A DNA stretch of 64,000 nucleotides from Polytrichum commune (GCA_950295325.1 OX485804.1:62714533-62778532); one strand, 5' to 3'; shown: positions 48,131 to 60,185, counted from the first letter of the stretch. Numbers and translations: made by a program. The notes: generated from the letters alone by a model not told the origin.

Positions 48131-49574
48131 CTGTAACCGAAACAGGAAGCTTAAAAAGGCCGTCCGTGGCTTTTATTCGATTTGCAAAACATGGTGAGGC
48201 TGTTTTGGCATGGTCCATTTTGTCATGGATGATTGTAAGGACTTCCAAAGGCCTGGAGATGGACAAAGCTCTATTTGTGTAGTAATCATTACGGTGTGCC
48301 TCTTGCATGTTCACATGCTTGAAATAGTTCATTTGATGTGCGGCATAGGACTCTGTCCCCATCGTGTGTGCATCTCGAAGGCGTTTCAACTTCTCGCATT
48401 TGGAACAACGGGCAAATTTGTCGCCTCGTCTTTTTGTGATGTATTCGCTAAAGTGAGATTTTTTGATAGCACTCAGTTTCGACAACGAAACAGGGTCCAA
48501 CCCGGCCTTCTCGCCAACTGCGTTTACGTCCAACAATATGTCTTTCCATTTCGTGCCTGTAGGAAGAACCTTCTCCACAACCTTTTCACTGGTTGCGAGT
48601 GTCCGTGTTTTGTGCGGCATTGCATCGGCAAGGGGGACAATGATGGTTGCCAAAGTGGCTGTTGCTTGTCTCGTTGCTTCTCTTGGTTTCTTTAAGCCCG
48701 TGTTCCCATGGTGACGGGCACGGCGGCCTTCATTGGCATACGCGGCTTGTCTATAAAATTCCGCTTTCGACACACCGTGAATGGTGTACCATGCCGTACA
48801 ACACACGTCTATGCTCTCAAGGGTGATGACCTTGCGACCCGCTCCGTTCACATGTATCGCCCTATGGACATCAAGTTTTTTGGTGGATCTTAGACGGAAA
48901 TCTCCAAGCCACATTTCTTCACGGATGGCCTTCAATTTATCTCTTGGGAACAATTGGCAACAACGATGTACACAACAATCCTTCGTAGCAACTTCTCTAA
49001 TAGACTCCTCACAGAGCAACCTTTGACGTTTACACTTATTTGCAGACGGAGTAGGACGTGTCAATGTTTCGTACTTCCGAAGGCCTTTGCGTGGCCGAAT
49101 GTTTGCTTGGAGCTCCTGTTGGATTTGGACGTGTCGTCGCTCATGGTCGCGCAAACTAACCCCCTCAATTGTCACATTCCTCAACGGCCACCTTCGCAAC
49201 GAGAACCTATGAGTTGGATTGACTTCCGAATGTACAAGTGATTCTAATATAACAACTCCAACGTCCTCGGTGCCAAGGGAGTGTTCATCAATGCAATCTT
49301 GTGGATGTGTGTTACGACAAATACCCTCCGCCACAGCAACTCCACTGTCATTAACAAGTACCACATCCAAATTCACCCATGAAGCTCGTGAAAGCCCCGC
49401 ACATTCCACAATGGGGCAAAAAGGGTCAGATGGCGAAGGACTCCCCAAATGACCTTCATCTGCACTGTCATCAAAACTATCCTCCCCGACAATGTCTAGC
49501 TCATCCCCAGACAGAGATTGGGTGATGCCCATGTCTTCAGAGAAGGAATCCCCTCTTCCACCAACTCCCTCCAT
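48131..49574 (-). CDS. Element B transposase-like gene, exon 1
   Basis: 481 codons plus one base, without a stop. Acidic N-terminus, then FSLRRWPLRNV, the cysteine-rich CCVHRCCQLFPRDK, the basic KKPREATRQATATLATI, ARCSKCEKLKRLRDAH and the first putative catalytic segment TIIHDKMDHAKTA. Ends SVTG at the same junction as element A. Confidence 0.8.
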
Positions 49575-49579
49575 TGTGC

Positions 49580-50928
49580 CTACACAAATGCACATGAAAC
49601 CTCAACAAACATGGACACAACGTAAGGGTCCAAAAAAATCAAATATTGGAAAATGCAAAACATCACGATAAATGGGGACACTGAGGATCAAGACATTTGC
49701 AACACAAATGCAATGTGAGCTCCCAATACTATGCGCCAGTCCACAAAATGTTCCACAAAATATTTTAGGTGGGAGTTTGGGTCGGCCGACCTAAACCCTG
49801 TGGCACCAGGGATTGAGGGCCATCCACACCTTGCCCGTGGGATAGGGTCGGGTTCCGGTCGACCGACTCAAACCTTGTACAATGATGGGTTGAGGGCCAT
49901 TTAGAATTCCATCACGCTGTGGGGAAAATTTTGGGTCGACCGACCCAATCCTTGTCATGGTCAACTACAACCTCCGAAACTGGGGAAGGGGTTGGGTCGA
50001 CCGACCCAATCTTTGACGGGGTTAATCCACCCACACTGGATAGGGGTTTGGGTCGGTCGACCCAAACTTTCACAGGCTAAATCCATCCACACTGGGAAGG
50101 GGTTTGGGTCGACCGACCCAAACTTTCACAGGGTAAACCCACCACACTCGGAAGGGGTTTGGGTCGGTCGACCCAAACTTTCACAGGGTAAGTCCACCCA
50201 CACTGGGAAAGGGTTTGGGTCGGTCGACCCAAACTTTCACAGTGTAAATCCACCCACACTGGGATGAGGTTTGGGTCGCTCGACCCAAACATTACATATG
50301 ATGGGATAAGGTTCCTACTCTGTCCGTCCAAACCTTCTGAGTACCTTGGGTAAGGGCCATTAACAATTCGTTCACGATGTGCGAAAAAGTTTGGGTCGAC
50401 CGACCCAAACCTTCTGAAAGGTTTTACGATAAACGCCCATAGTGGGGTAGGGGTTTGGGTCGACCGACCCAAATCTCAGAAGGGTCAGACTAGACCCCCC
50501 CCCCCCAACACTAGTGAAGGGGTTTGGGTCGACCGACCCAAACCTCACAAGGGTCAGACTAGACCCCCCCCCCCCCCAAACACTAGTGAAGGGGTTTGGG
50601 TCGACCGACCCAAACCTCACAAGGGTCAAACTAGACCCCCCCCCAACACTAGTGAAGGGGTTTGGGTCGATCGACCCAAACCTCACAAGGGTCAGGCTAG
50701 ACCCCCCCCCCCAACACTAATGGAGGGGTTTGGGTCGACCGACCCAAACCTCACAAGGGTCAGACTGAAACCCGCCAACACTAGTGTCGACCGACGTATA
50801 ATACAGCGTATAATGCGGCGTATAATGCAGCGGATATTGAGAGGTGTGTGGAATTTCATCTCATTGCAAAGTTCACTGCGGACTTGCATGCTGTGAATAG
50901 GTCCTCATGAACAACAGCGTGAACGAAC
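49580..50928 (-). repeat. Element B palindrome array, inferred 5'-UTR intron of the transposase-like gene
   Basis: Fifteen copies of GTTTGGGTCG-NN-CGACCCAAAC or close variants start at 49775, 49852, 49929, 49990, 50046, 50102, 50157, 50213, 50269, 50389, 50453, 50522, 50594, 50660 and 50728. Spacing is 55-56 bp in the middle block; the last five spacers carry C tracts and AACACTAGTGAAGG. Centres are AC, GT, AT, GC or CT. On the minus strand a donor (CGAG|GTTCGTTCACGCT, 50929/50928) and acceptor (49580) would make the block a 5'-UTR intron, as in element A. Confidence 0.85.
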
Positions 50929-51017
50929 CTCGAAGTACAGCTCCGACTAAGAGTTCTCTCTACGAATTCAGGAGTGGGAGAAGAGCAAAAAAGAACCAAC
51001 TTTTGGGGGGTGCGCCC

Positions 51018-51024
51018 CTTTATA
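51018..51024 (-). promoter_or_regulatory. Candidate TATA box for element B's transposase-like gene
   Basis: TATAAAG on the minus strand, preceded by GGATAG, about 90 bp upstream of the proposed 5'-UTR donor at 50929. This would give a first exon of about 60 nt. Position and sequence fit a plant Pol II promoter. Confidence 0.45.
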
Positions 51025-51039
51025 CTATCCACCTCCACT

Positions 51040-53450
51040 TGCCCGACTTCCTCATTGGATGCCTTTCCCGCCTTCTTATTTCAAACCTCCTGACAGAATT
51101 CCCCGTTTTCTGTTTATTGTAGAAAATGCGCATCTTTCAATGCCCCTCTCATACCCCAGCCGTCATATGTCTTAGTCTATGATATTTAATTTTTTTTTGG
51201 TTTTGTGTGTATATGACATACGACATTGGGAGGAAGGGTGGCGGCCACATTAATTTTTTCAAGTGTCACAACGGTATATTTTAACCAATATGTATACCCA
51301 ACCACAACTCCATTCAATGCTTTCAAGTGCAAACCTATTTAGGTGGGGTTGGGGCCATTTGGAGGTTGCAATTATGAGAGAGTTTCCAAGGCTTGAGGCC
51401 ATTGTCATGATGAATAAAATTATTTATTTGTCTCCCCTAAACCCTAAACCCTAGAACATTGCGGCTCTGTTATCTCGCATGGAAGTGTGGCAATGATAAA
51501 CGTATGTGGACGTTGTTAAGGGGATATTAACTAGCAATGTCGCTTTTTGGTTCAATCTTTTAATGTTATTTCAATCCATCCTCAAGTTCACTTCAAGTTT
51601 ACTAATGTGTGTGACCAAAACATCCAAAGTTGGACCCTAAACCCTTATAACATCCACAACATGAAATACGTATTGACAAAATACAAAACCAATTAGTATA
51701 TCATGTTTAAACGTCCCAAATAACATATTAACATGATCAAGATTGTATTTACTATAACCTTCCTATTAGACTCTTCTTCATATTATGCAAACAATATCTG
51801 TTATATCTTTCTCCATTATCCAATACATGTGGAGGGAACAATGAATAAGAACATGATTGCGTGAATGGCTTCATTTGATGTTGTGCTTCTCTTATTTACT
51901 TTTGCATCACATTCCATATATTAAATACATCATGAACCATGGTTTATTGGCGACTATGTGATTCCCTAAAGTGAGCAAAACATCCAAAGTTGAACCCCTT
52001 ACCCCTAATAACATCCACAACATTTCATGTTATTTGAATAAACACAAGACCATTCACTATATCACGTTTAAACGTCCGTAATAACAAATAAACATAATCA
52101 AGATCGTCTTTTCTATTACCTTCCAGTAAAAACCTATTCTCACCAGTAAGTCAATGTTATATGTTAATATTGGATAGATTAATATGTTATAAACCTAACT
52201 CCTAAACCCTAAACCCTAAACCCTAAATACAAAAATTCGTAGTTGTTCACTGCTACCTCCACATACAAACAACATGAACTTTATCTTGCGCCATTATGTA
52301 ATATACGTGGAGGGAACATTCAATAACAACATGATTGCGTCAAAGGGCTTCATTTGATGTTGTGGTTCTCCGATTTACTTTTATATCACATTCGAAGTAC
52401 ATATATCACGATCCATGGTTTATTGGCGACTATGTGATTCATTCAAGTGAGTATGTAAGGGATTTACTAAAAACTTGAGCATGTTAGCATTTCGACATAA
52501 GGATCATGCAATTCCAAACCCTGAGAAAATGCTCTTGGGGAAGGTATACATTTAGCAAACACATTCAAATATCCTAAATTTCCGAATTTCATGTTGGGGG
52601 ACGGGGGTTATATTTTTTATTCATTGCATATTGTGTGAGTTCTTGGCATCATTGGTAAAGTCTAAATGTCAACGATTACATCGTTAAATGTCACGCAATT
52701 GTATTATTTTTCTAACTTGCTCAAACAAAAGAGAAACCAATGATTTCAACTTGTTTGGGAAATTTAGGTTATGGTGTCATGTGAGTAGGGGTTAAGTCTT
52801 AGTTTTAGCATAACGTTGCGTTGTAAAAATGCATTAGTTGTATAAATGGTTTCATTTTGTAGAATACCGCATTTGATGTGCACCTTATGGGGCATTCCCA
52901 CTTGACATTAGTTAGAAGTAGTATTAGTCTAAATGCGGTTTTAGTTATCTAGGTTTCACACATATGGCTCTTTTTAGTGCCGAGCCTAGGTGGCAAATGA
53001 TGTGGCATGGCTTAAAAGTGGAGGTTTTAAGCCTCAACCACCGACGCTCCCATCGGTACCTAAACATTAGGCAAGAATATAGGAATTTTAAAAGTGTCGC
53101 CTCCCACCCTTGTGATTGGTTGCTTTTTAGTCTTAGCTATGAGGGCACGAGGAGCTTCATTAACAAAAACCGATGGTAAGATAGGTGAGTAGTAAGGCAT
53201 TTGGGGATGGGACAAAAACTACCCAACATTCATTGCTTGGTAGATAAAACCATGAACATGTGTGAAAGCTACTTAACTAAAACCTACTTGAAAATCTCCG
53301 GAGCAAGTTCTTGTAGGTGCATTGGGATAGTTGGATGCCTCCGCTATAACCGAGGGAGCTTTACCCGGTCTTTATAAAATAGTGAGGGTCTTAACTAAAG
53401 TCAAGTGGGAATGCCCCATTAGGGTACTCCAAAGTGTCTTGAAAATACTA
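51040..53450. other. Central non-coding region of element B
   Basis: No gene recognised. Telomere-like CCCTAAA units occur at 51437-51453 and 52198-52228. A diverged tandem duplication covers about 51600-52450: ACATGATTGCGT occurs at 51852 and 52331, and GTTTAAACGTCC at 51706 and 52067. It is structurally equivalent to 18190-21789 in element A. Confidence 0.6.
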
Positions 53451-54530
53451 ATGCCCGCTAAGGGTTTACAGTTTGGCTTTAGGATTTAGGGTTCCCCGTA
53501 ATCCTAATTCCGTTGGTGCCCTAATCCCGTTGGCACCCTATTCGTGCGGTTGGGGGCCAATTCCCGAGGCATACAAAACCCCAGCCGTCACAACTTTTCG
53601 CTCTTTCTCTCTCTCTCCGCGCCAAGCATTCGCTCCGCGCCTCTTGTGGAAGCGCCGCCTCTCCTGAAGCGCCGCTTTCGCGAAGCGCCGTGGCGATTCA
53701 GGGTGGCGATTTTCTTCTCTTCCCTCCCTTCTTGTTGCTTTGGCGCCTACTGATTCTTCTCCTTCCCTCCCTTCTCTTGCTGTAGAAGTTAGGAAGTGTT
53801 TGCAATAGAACAGAAACCTAAGGAGAGAGTTTTAGAGTGCGTGAGAGTTAGTAGAGTGATTGTTGTAGAGTGAAGTAAGTAGAAGATTGTTGAAGGGTTT
53901 TCCAACATTCTAAGCTTGCGGGTTTTGGAGGCTGTATTGTAGTTGGAGAGTTTGTGAGATTTAGGAGTTCTATAAGATAATCAGGAGGTGTTTGAGAGAT
54001 ACAAAAGTCATTTGAGAGAGTCAGTCATTGTTTTGAGAGATTCACTTGTTCTTAGGGATTCAGAGGTTGTTTGAAACACTCAATTGTTGTTTGAGAGATA
54101 CAAAAGTCATTTGAGAGAGTCAGTCATTGTTTTGAGAGATTCACTTGTTCTTAGGGATTCAGAGGTTGTTTGAAACACTCAATTGTTGTTTGAGAGATAC
54201 AAAAGTCATTTGAGAGAGTCAGTCATTGTTTTGAGAGATTCACTTGTTCTTAGGGATTCAGAGGTTGTTTGAAACACTCAATTGTTGTTTGAGAGATATC
54301 TAAGTCATTTGAGAGAGTCAGTTATTGTTTTGAGAGATTCACTTGTTCTTAGAGATTCAGAGGTTGTTTGAAGTATTGAATTGTTGTTTGAGAGATTCAA
54401 AAGAGATCTAGGAGTTGTATGAGAGATTGTGGATTTGTGTGAGAGGTTACATTCAACTGTTTCTGTGTTATTGGAAGAAGAACACCTGTTCTAAAGCAAT
54501 TGTTTACAACAACTGCTACATACAACAAAG
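53451..54530 (+). promoter_or_regulatory. Probable promoter and long 5' leader of element B's second gene
   Basis: TATAAA occurs at 53373-53378 and a CT-rich tract (TCTTTCTCTCTCTCTCCGCG) at about 53600, similar to the leader of element A. The leader then has four 99-bp tandem units (from 53991) and ends at a good donor, AAAG|GTATTTTC (54530/54531), followed by the palindrome-bearing intron. The start site is unknown. Confidence 0.45.
53991..54420. repeat. 99-bp tandem repeats in the leader of element B's second gene
   Basis: Units beginning TTTGAGAGAT start at 53991, 54090, 54189 and 54288, with a partial unit at 54387. They differ by a few bases. All frames contain stops (TGA, TAG), so the block is non-coding. 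Confidence 0.9.
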
Positions 54531-55362
54531 GTATTTTCTTTTATTATATGCAATAAGTGTTTGTCAATTGAAGGTATTGTAGCATACACAACGCATAAGC
54601 ATTGTATATGCTACGTGCCAACTTTTAAAAATTACATTAAAATAGGAAAGTTTGGGGAGACGACCCAAACACGGCCACAGGTTTGGGTCGGTCGACCCAA
54701 ACACAGCCTCTTGTTTGGGTCGACCGACCCAAACACAGTCTCTTGTTTGGGTCGACCGACCCAAACACAAAACAAAGCATCATGTTTGGGCCGAACGACC
54801 CAAACACAGCCTCTTGTTTGGGTCGACCGACCCAAACACAGCCTCTTGTTTGGGTCGACCGACCCAAACACAGCCTCTTGTTTGGGTCGACCGACCCAAA
54901 CACAGCCTCTTGTTTGGGTCGACCGACCCAAACACAAAACAAAGCATCATGTTTGGGCCGAACGACCCAAACACAGCCTCTTGTTTGGGTCGACCGACCC
55001 AAACACAGCCTCTTGTTTGGGTCGACCGACCCAAACACAAAACAAAGCATCATGTTTGGGCCGAACGACCCAAACAACGTCTTCTAATTATAAACTCATA
55101 AAGAAATCCATGATTTTTGCATCAATATAAAATTCACATCCACTAAAAAATAATAATCAAGGAATGTATCAAGGAAAAGTATCAAGTAATCCTGCATGTC
55201 ACAAACAATATAAAATACAAATCCACCCAATAATCAAAACATTCTTATTATCAATACAAATGATGCTGAAATATATAAATATACAATCCACCTAAACCTA
55301 TTCATGTCGTAGATGTTTGGGTCGAACGACCGAAACTAACATTGCACATTATTTTCTTACAG
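54531..55362 (+). repeat. Element B palindrome array in the 5'-UTR intron of the second gene
   Basis: Thirteen copies start at 54650, 54681, 54713, 54745, 54784, 54816, 54848, 54880, 54912, 54951, 54983, 55015 and 55054, and one more at 55315. Periods are 32 bp (spacer ACAGCCTCTT) or 39 bp (spacer with AAAACAAAGCATCAT). Three copies have the variant GTTTGGGCCG-AA-CGACCCAAAC. The intron runs from donor 54531 to acceptor TTCTTACAG at 55362, directly before the ATG. Open frames on all strands reading WVDRPKH or GRSTQT here are only translations of the repeats. Confidence 0.9.
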
Positions 55363-56688
55363 ATGGCTCCAAAGAAAAGACCCGGCGAAAGGTGGTTCAT
55401 GCCTGCGCCGGACATGTTGTGGCAGGAGCACAAAACCCCGCAGGATGACTCCTATTCCCCTAAGGACGGGCTTGTCCTCGCGTGGTCTATACAAGTGGTT
55501 AAGGGTTCGCAATACAAAATGATTTTTGTTGTGAAGGTTGGGACCGTGGAGAAGCACACATGGGCTACTCTTACGGGGTGGGACGTGGCATCGGTTCAGT
55601 CTCTTGGAGACTACGTGGATGTCATCCTCGAGAACAACGCTGTCCAGAACGCGCATATGTTTATGCACCAGTTCTCCGAACCCTTTGACGCTATCTATGC
55701 AAAAGAAACATGTGTAGAACCAGACGTCATCAAACCGGAGTCCATATTCATCGATAACAGTACATCGAACACAAAGGTGTCGAGCAGATTCACGAAACTA
55801 AAGCATGCAATCAGCGTGCTCAACAAAGCCCTGCAGAGCAAAACCAAGTCTTAGCAACCCGTGAGGCGGAAAGCAACCACAGAGGAAGGAGCAGGGTCGT
55901 CAAGACCTTAATCGGTGAGGAAGCCGCGACCAGTACCGGCTGACTCGCGGAGGACCACTCCCTCCCAAACACCTGCGGATAGCGAGACGCCTACACCTTC
56001 TGGGAGCCGTCAAACAACTCCATCCAAGAGGGGGAGAGAGTCATCTGTGATGACTGACGAGCCAGTCTCACCGGAGTTGCGCATGCCGAAGCCCGGCGAA
56101 GAGGTGGATGCAGGGGAGCTGCAGAAAATCGTGAACAATTTCACGACGAAATGCTCCCACTGTTTTTTCATGGGCAGGGATTTTAAGTTCGACGTGAACA
56201 TCAGCCAGTGCCATCTAGCGCCACCGGAGAAGTGTGTCCGGGCAAAGGAGGACGCCTACGTTGACTGGATAATCGTGCAGATCGTTTGCGAGCAGTTTAA
56301 AGACGACATGCAAACGATAGTAGTGATGCCACAGGGTCTCAAGAAAATGCCTACACCTGAAATGTGGCCCACAATTCAGAAGGGCAATTTTTGGCTCATA
56401 GACGGCCAGCACAGCGTGGAGGCATCCAAGAAAATCCAACTCATGAATGAGTGGGATGATCCGAACAATCAGAAGGAAAAGCTGAAGGTTTGGAAGGCAC
56501 TAGTGGTGTGGTCTGACGACGAGACCAAGCTCAGCGACATCTCCCGGTACTTCAATATGGGAAATAAGAAGAGGGCCTACCAAGCTTCCTGGATAAGGAA
56601 TATCATGGCCTCGCGGGAGGTGTGGGAGTTCTATGGTAGGCCTCCCAAGGAGAGGGAGAATGCGAAGGACAAGAATCCCAAATGGGAG
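55363..56688 (+). CDS. Element B second gene, exon 1: unknown N-terminus plus ParB/DGQHR-like domain
   Basis: 442 codons. Starts MAPKKRPGERWF; element A's copy starts MASTKRPAIDQTF. After a Ser/Thr/Pro-rich basic linker (with the stops at 55852 and 55909) come FFMGRDFKFDVNISQC, MPTPEMWPTIQKGNFWLIDGQHSVEAS (D347) and ISRYFNMGNKKRAYQASWIRN. IDGQH is the ParB/DndB-like signature and is better preserved here than in A (VDAQN). YFNMGNKKR resembles the conserved Asn/Lys-rich segment that follows DGQHR in DndB-type proteins. Donor GAG|GTGAGT. Confidence 0.7.
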
Positions 56689-56697
56689 GTGAGTATT

Positions 56698-56992
56698 GTT
56701 TAGGTCGACCGACCCAAACTCCTGATGCAGCCTTGTTTATTTAGTTTGGGTTGACCGACCCAAACTCCTGATGCAGCCTTGTTTATTTAGTTTGGGTCGA
56801 CCGACCCAAACTCCTGATGCAGCCTTGTTTATTTAGTTTGGGTCGACCGACCCAAACTCCTGATGCAGCTAGTTTATTTAGTTTGGGTCGACCGACCCAA
56901 ACTCCTGATGCAGCTAGTTTATTTAGTTTGGGTCGACCGACCCAAACTCCTGATGCAGCTAGTTTATTTAGTTTGGGTCGATCGACCCAAAC
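56698..56992. repeat. Seven palindromes in intron 2 of element B's second gene
   Basis: Copies start at 56698, 56744, 56790, 56836, 56881, 56926 and 56971, with periods of 45-46 bp and a shared spacer (TCCTGATGCAGC, then TAGTTTATTTA or TTGTTTATTTA). The last copy has an AT centre, the others AC. The intron runs from 56689 to 57082. Confidence 0.95.
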
Positions 56993-57082
56993 TGTTGTTG
57001 CAGATGTTGGTCATGATATGGGTTGGAAATCACATGTACATATCTAACACGCATTCAAATGTTCTGTTTTGTGGACGTGCAG

Positions 57083-58414
57083 GATTTCAAATACCAAATG
57101 ATCAACAAATTCTCCTCCATTGATAATTCGAGCCACAAGCAGAAGAAATACAGCGACCTCAAGGGGGAGATTTACTTGATTACAGCATCTGACTCAGTTT
57201 GGAGGAAGTGGAAAACCGTGTTTGAAAAGCACGAGACGGGGGATTTGATCGACCCCGACACTGGCATTTTCTTCAGCCAAACCTCGCGCTTCAAGCAGAT
57301 GAAGCCTCTCGTGAGAGAGTTCTTTAGAACTCTTCAAGGGCTGTCAGAGACGGAGGTGGAGAAGGCGGCATCTCACATCCTGCACGTGGCACCCACGGCG
57401 AAAAGGTGTTGGGTGCACCCGAAGATTGTCTTCCAAAAGCCCAAATCCTTCGTTCCTTCATGCTACACCATGAAGGAATGGACGGATAACAGGAAAAAAA
57501 AGACGACTATCGTGTAGGAGCTGCATAAACTAGTGCCAGAGAGGAATATTGTCGTGGACGGCGAGGTCCATGAGGCTAACTGGAGAGCATTCAAAGCTGA
57601 ATATAAGTTCACCAGTGCCTCCATGGCGGCTCTAATAAGGGAAGCGGGGGACGACTTCTTGCGGGCCAAGATGGTGAAGGGTGGGAAGAACCGGGCGCTT
57701 CCGGATCACACAGCGCGTGCGTTCTCGAACTTCATCAAGGAGAAGAAGATTGTCCAGTTTGAAGGGGAAGCGTACTTCAACCTTGTCACCGCCGACCCGT
57801 TGAAAATTCAGGGCTGGCCAGGTCAAGACGCCAGAATGGCGATAAGGACGAAAGCAAGGGACCGCTTTCCTTTTGGGATGATTGATTTCAGGAATATTCC
57901 TGGAAGCTCATTTGAGGGCACGATGAGCACCCTCTTCTATGACCCCTTCCTATCTAAGTTCGTCGATTATGCAAGCCCTAAGTTCAGGGAGGTAGATATC
58001 TGGCTTTGGATAGTCGAGGATAGGAGGGCGGAGCAGGTGTACGAGCTTGTCCGGAAACTGCAGCCGGAGTATGCAGTCTCCAAGTCTCATTACATCGCCG
58101 CACCGGCGGAGGGAACTTACACGACGTTGAGGGACAAGAAGACCAAGTTCATCAACGTCTTGTGTTTGTACTTCGTGTACAAAGCGGAGTTGCTGAAGGT
58201 GCCGAACCACCCTATATCCCGGATGGACAAACTCTTCCAAGTTCCAGAAGGGTTGGGTGCCAACAAGTGCCTCTACGACGAGGCTAAATACGCGAACTAT
58301 CCTTTAGATGAGCTGCGGATGGAATTTTACGTGAGAATGATGAGGACGCTGACGAGGAGAGGGGATTGCATCTTCAACGTCTTCGGAGGCTCTAAACCTA
58401 TCTATGCTGCCATG
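57083..58414 (+). CDS. Element B second gene, exon 2: methyltransferase-like region
   Basis: 444 codons with TAG at 57515-57517, after which the same frame resumes (ELHKLVPERN, matching EIGKLVPAYN in A). FGMIDFRNIPGSS (D710) occupies the DPPY position, followed by DIWLWIVEDRRAEQV, VSKSHYIAAPAEG, VLCLYFVYKAE and, at the end, NVFGGSKPIYAAM. The order of a catalytic-like segment first and a glycine loop last is that of beta-type amino-methyltransferases. The catalytic consensus is missing in both elements. Call made by motif layout only. Confidence 0.5.
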
Positions 58415-58442
58415 GTAAGCGACTTTCTATAACTCGTGCGCA

Positions 58443-58608
58443 GTTTGGGTCGATCGACCCAAACTAGGCTCTGTGTTGGTTTGGGTCGATCGACCCAAAC
58501 TAGGCTCTTTGTTGGTTTGGGTCGATCGACCCAAACTAGTCTCTTTGTTGGTTTGGGTCGATCGACCCAAACTAGGCTCTTTGTTGGTTTGGGTCGATCG
58601 ACCCAAAC
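58443..58608. repeat. Five palindromes in intron 3 of element B's second gene
   Basis: Copies start at 58443, 58479, 58515, 58551 and 58587, an exact 36-bp period with spacer TAGGCTCTTTGTTG. All have the AT centre and so are fully palindromic. The intron runs from 58415 to 58678. Confidence 0.95.
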
Positions 58609-58678
58609 TACACATTGTACTTGGTCTTGTTTATGTCCCTCGCCTAATTCTAATGTCTATATAACTTGGATTGTGTAG

Positions 58679-60163
58679 ATGTCGGGGCTGAGTATATACT
58701 CCTACATAGAGGATGGCGATCTGCCATTTTACAGGACGCAGAGATCGTTGGCGAAGAAGATGGACATCCTCGATTGGATCCCGGGTAGCTACGTCGACGA
58801 GGTTGTTCAGGGGGGCGAAAACCCTCTTGATAGGGTGAGGCGGATCAACCCGGAAGAAATGGCCATGAGGGCCACAACCCAAGAACCCGAACCTCTTGTC
58901 GGGTTGCATCTGGGCAATCCGTCCCGCACAGAAGGTGGCGATGTCGAGGAGGAGGAGGAAGAAGAGGAGCACGAGGAGGCGGAGAAGGAAGGCGACGTGG
59001 AGGAAGGGGCAACGGGCTTCACGCAAGAATCCGAAGCCCCTCAACGGAAGAAGGCGATGCGGGCGGCAACCCCACAGAGTAAGCTCGTGCCCGTCCTGAC
59101 GGTGGACGATGCACGGGACATGTACTCCAGGGACGCGACCGCCACGTTCAGGGAGAGGAGGAAGATGAAGGGGAAGAAGCTGTATGGCGACTACTCCGTG
59201 GAGGAGACCATTGCCATAAGCAGCGAGGACGACGATGACATTGAGCTCGCCAAACGGCTAAGATCAGATCCCCGGTCCCCGACAGCGTTCGATGGCATGG
59301 TTAGGGTGAAGCCCGAGGTCCTGACTGTGGAGGAGGCGAACGAGAAGATGAGGAGGGACGAGGAGCAGCGAGTTCGCCTGCAGAAGGCTGCCGCGGAAGA
59401 ACCCTCAATGCGGAACGAGGTAGCAGAGCTAAGGGCTCTCCTGTTGGAGCAGGAACGACAGAGGGCGATGGCCCAACCTCCGTCCCACGCCGAATTGATA
59501 TCACAAGTGATACAAGGAATGTGGGCGCAAGGTTTGGTGGTGGCTCCCTCCAGCTCCTTCCCGCACTTGCCCCCCGGCTTCCCTCCGCAGAGCATCCCTC
59601 AGCAGCCTGTGCCGCAATCGTCTTTCAGCTTCCAGCACTTGATTCGGCCCCACCAAGTTCCGTACGCGCCGGTCCAGCAAGTGGATGACCCCAACATCTG
59701 GCGCGTCTCTGGAGCCTCCTCCCCTTTGGGCCCTCCACCACTTCGGCCCCCGATAGTCATGGCGCCCCCTCACCAATCGGACGACCCCAGGATGTTTGGG
59801 TCGACCGACCCAAACCCACCATCCACTGGAGTGTCCGAAGGGCCCTCTCCAGATGCAGGACAGTTTGGGTCGCCCGACCCAAACCCCGTTGCAGCGCAGT
59901 CCTCCCTTGACCAACATGGGTGTCAACTAGACACGGCCATGCTAGATGTTGAAGGCTTGCAAGGGCCTGGTGATACCTCTACTCCTAACCAAATCGATGA
60001 ACCCATGCATGATGCAAATGCGGAGATTGGTTTAGGACAAGGGCCTGATGCCGATCGTTTGCAGGAGAAGGTTCCTGACGTCGTCGGAGAAGGCGGTGGC
60101 GAGAGAGGCGGGGCAGCGGGGACGGTGGAGGCTTCCACATCGTCGAGACATGACCAGGGCGAG
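58679..60163 (+). CDS. Element B second gene, exon 3: acidic, coiled-coil and proline-rich region
   Basis: 495 codons without a stop. MSGLSIYSYIEDGD completes the glycine-loop region, and LAKKMDILDWIPG parallels element A. Then follow a Glu-rich acidic run, a second acidic patch (ISSEDDDDIELAKRL), a charged helix (VEEANEKMRRDEEQRVRLQ), a proline- and glutamine-rich region and two in-frame palindromes (FGSTDPNP, FGSPDPNP). Donor GAG|GTAATA as in element A. Confidence 0.65.
59794..59884. repeat. Two exonic in-frame element B palindromes
   Basis: 59794-59815 (centre AC) encodes FGSTDPNP, and 59863-59884 (centre CC) encodes FGSPDPNP. They lie 69 bp apart, a multiple of three, in the low-complexity end of exon 3. 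This is the same region that holds element A's exonic copy. Confidence 0.95.
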
Positions 60164-60185
60164 GTAATACACTGAGCCCTCCCCA

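Larger units (their letters stand above)
46506..49574 (-). pseudogene. Element B transposase-like gene (DUF7869-like), two in-frame stops
   Basis: Exons 49574-48131 and 47992-46506 join in phase 1 (GT at 48130-48129, AG at 47994-47993). Total 2931 nt, 976 codons plus stop. Motifs match element A: TIIHDKMDHAKTA, QLDNCAKDNK, GHTHDDIDASFGRWS, and cysteine clusters CCVHRCC and CSKCEK. Two TGA codons, at 47308-47310 and 46644-46646, occupy positions where element A has Trp (TGG), so both are single G-to-A changes. There is no frameshift. The ATG lies five bases after a splice acceptor (TGTGTAG). Expected role: transposition of the element (inference). Confidence 0.8.

Noticed and set aside
52198-52228. 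Interstitial telomere or chromosome end
   Set aside because: Only about four CCCTAAA units, similar to short tracts at 51437 and 18890; useful as a hint of a plant genome but not a telomere.
54650-55075. CRISPR-like array of palindromic repeats with short spacers
   Set aside because: Repeats are 22-bp inverted repeats with 10- or 17-bp spacers that are themselves repeated, inside an intron of a eukaryotic transposon. There are no cas genes and spacers are not unique.
54561-55130. Overlapping open frames on both strands encoding repeats such as WVDRPKH and GRSTQTRGC
   Set aside because: They are six-frame translations of the palindrome array; openness comes from the lack of stop triplets in the motif. 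The same applies to frames at 49992-50720, 56817-57123 and 58427-58678.
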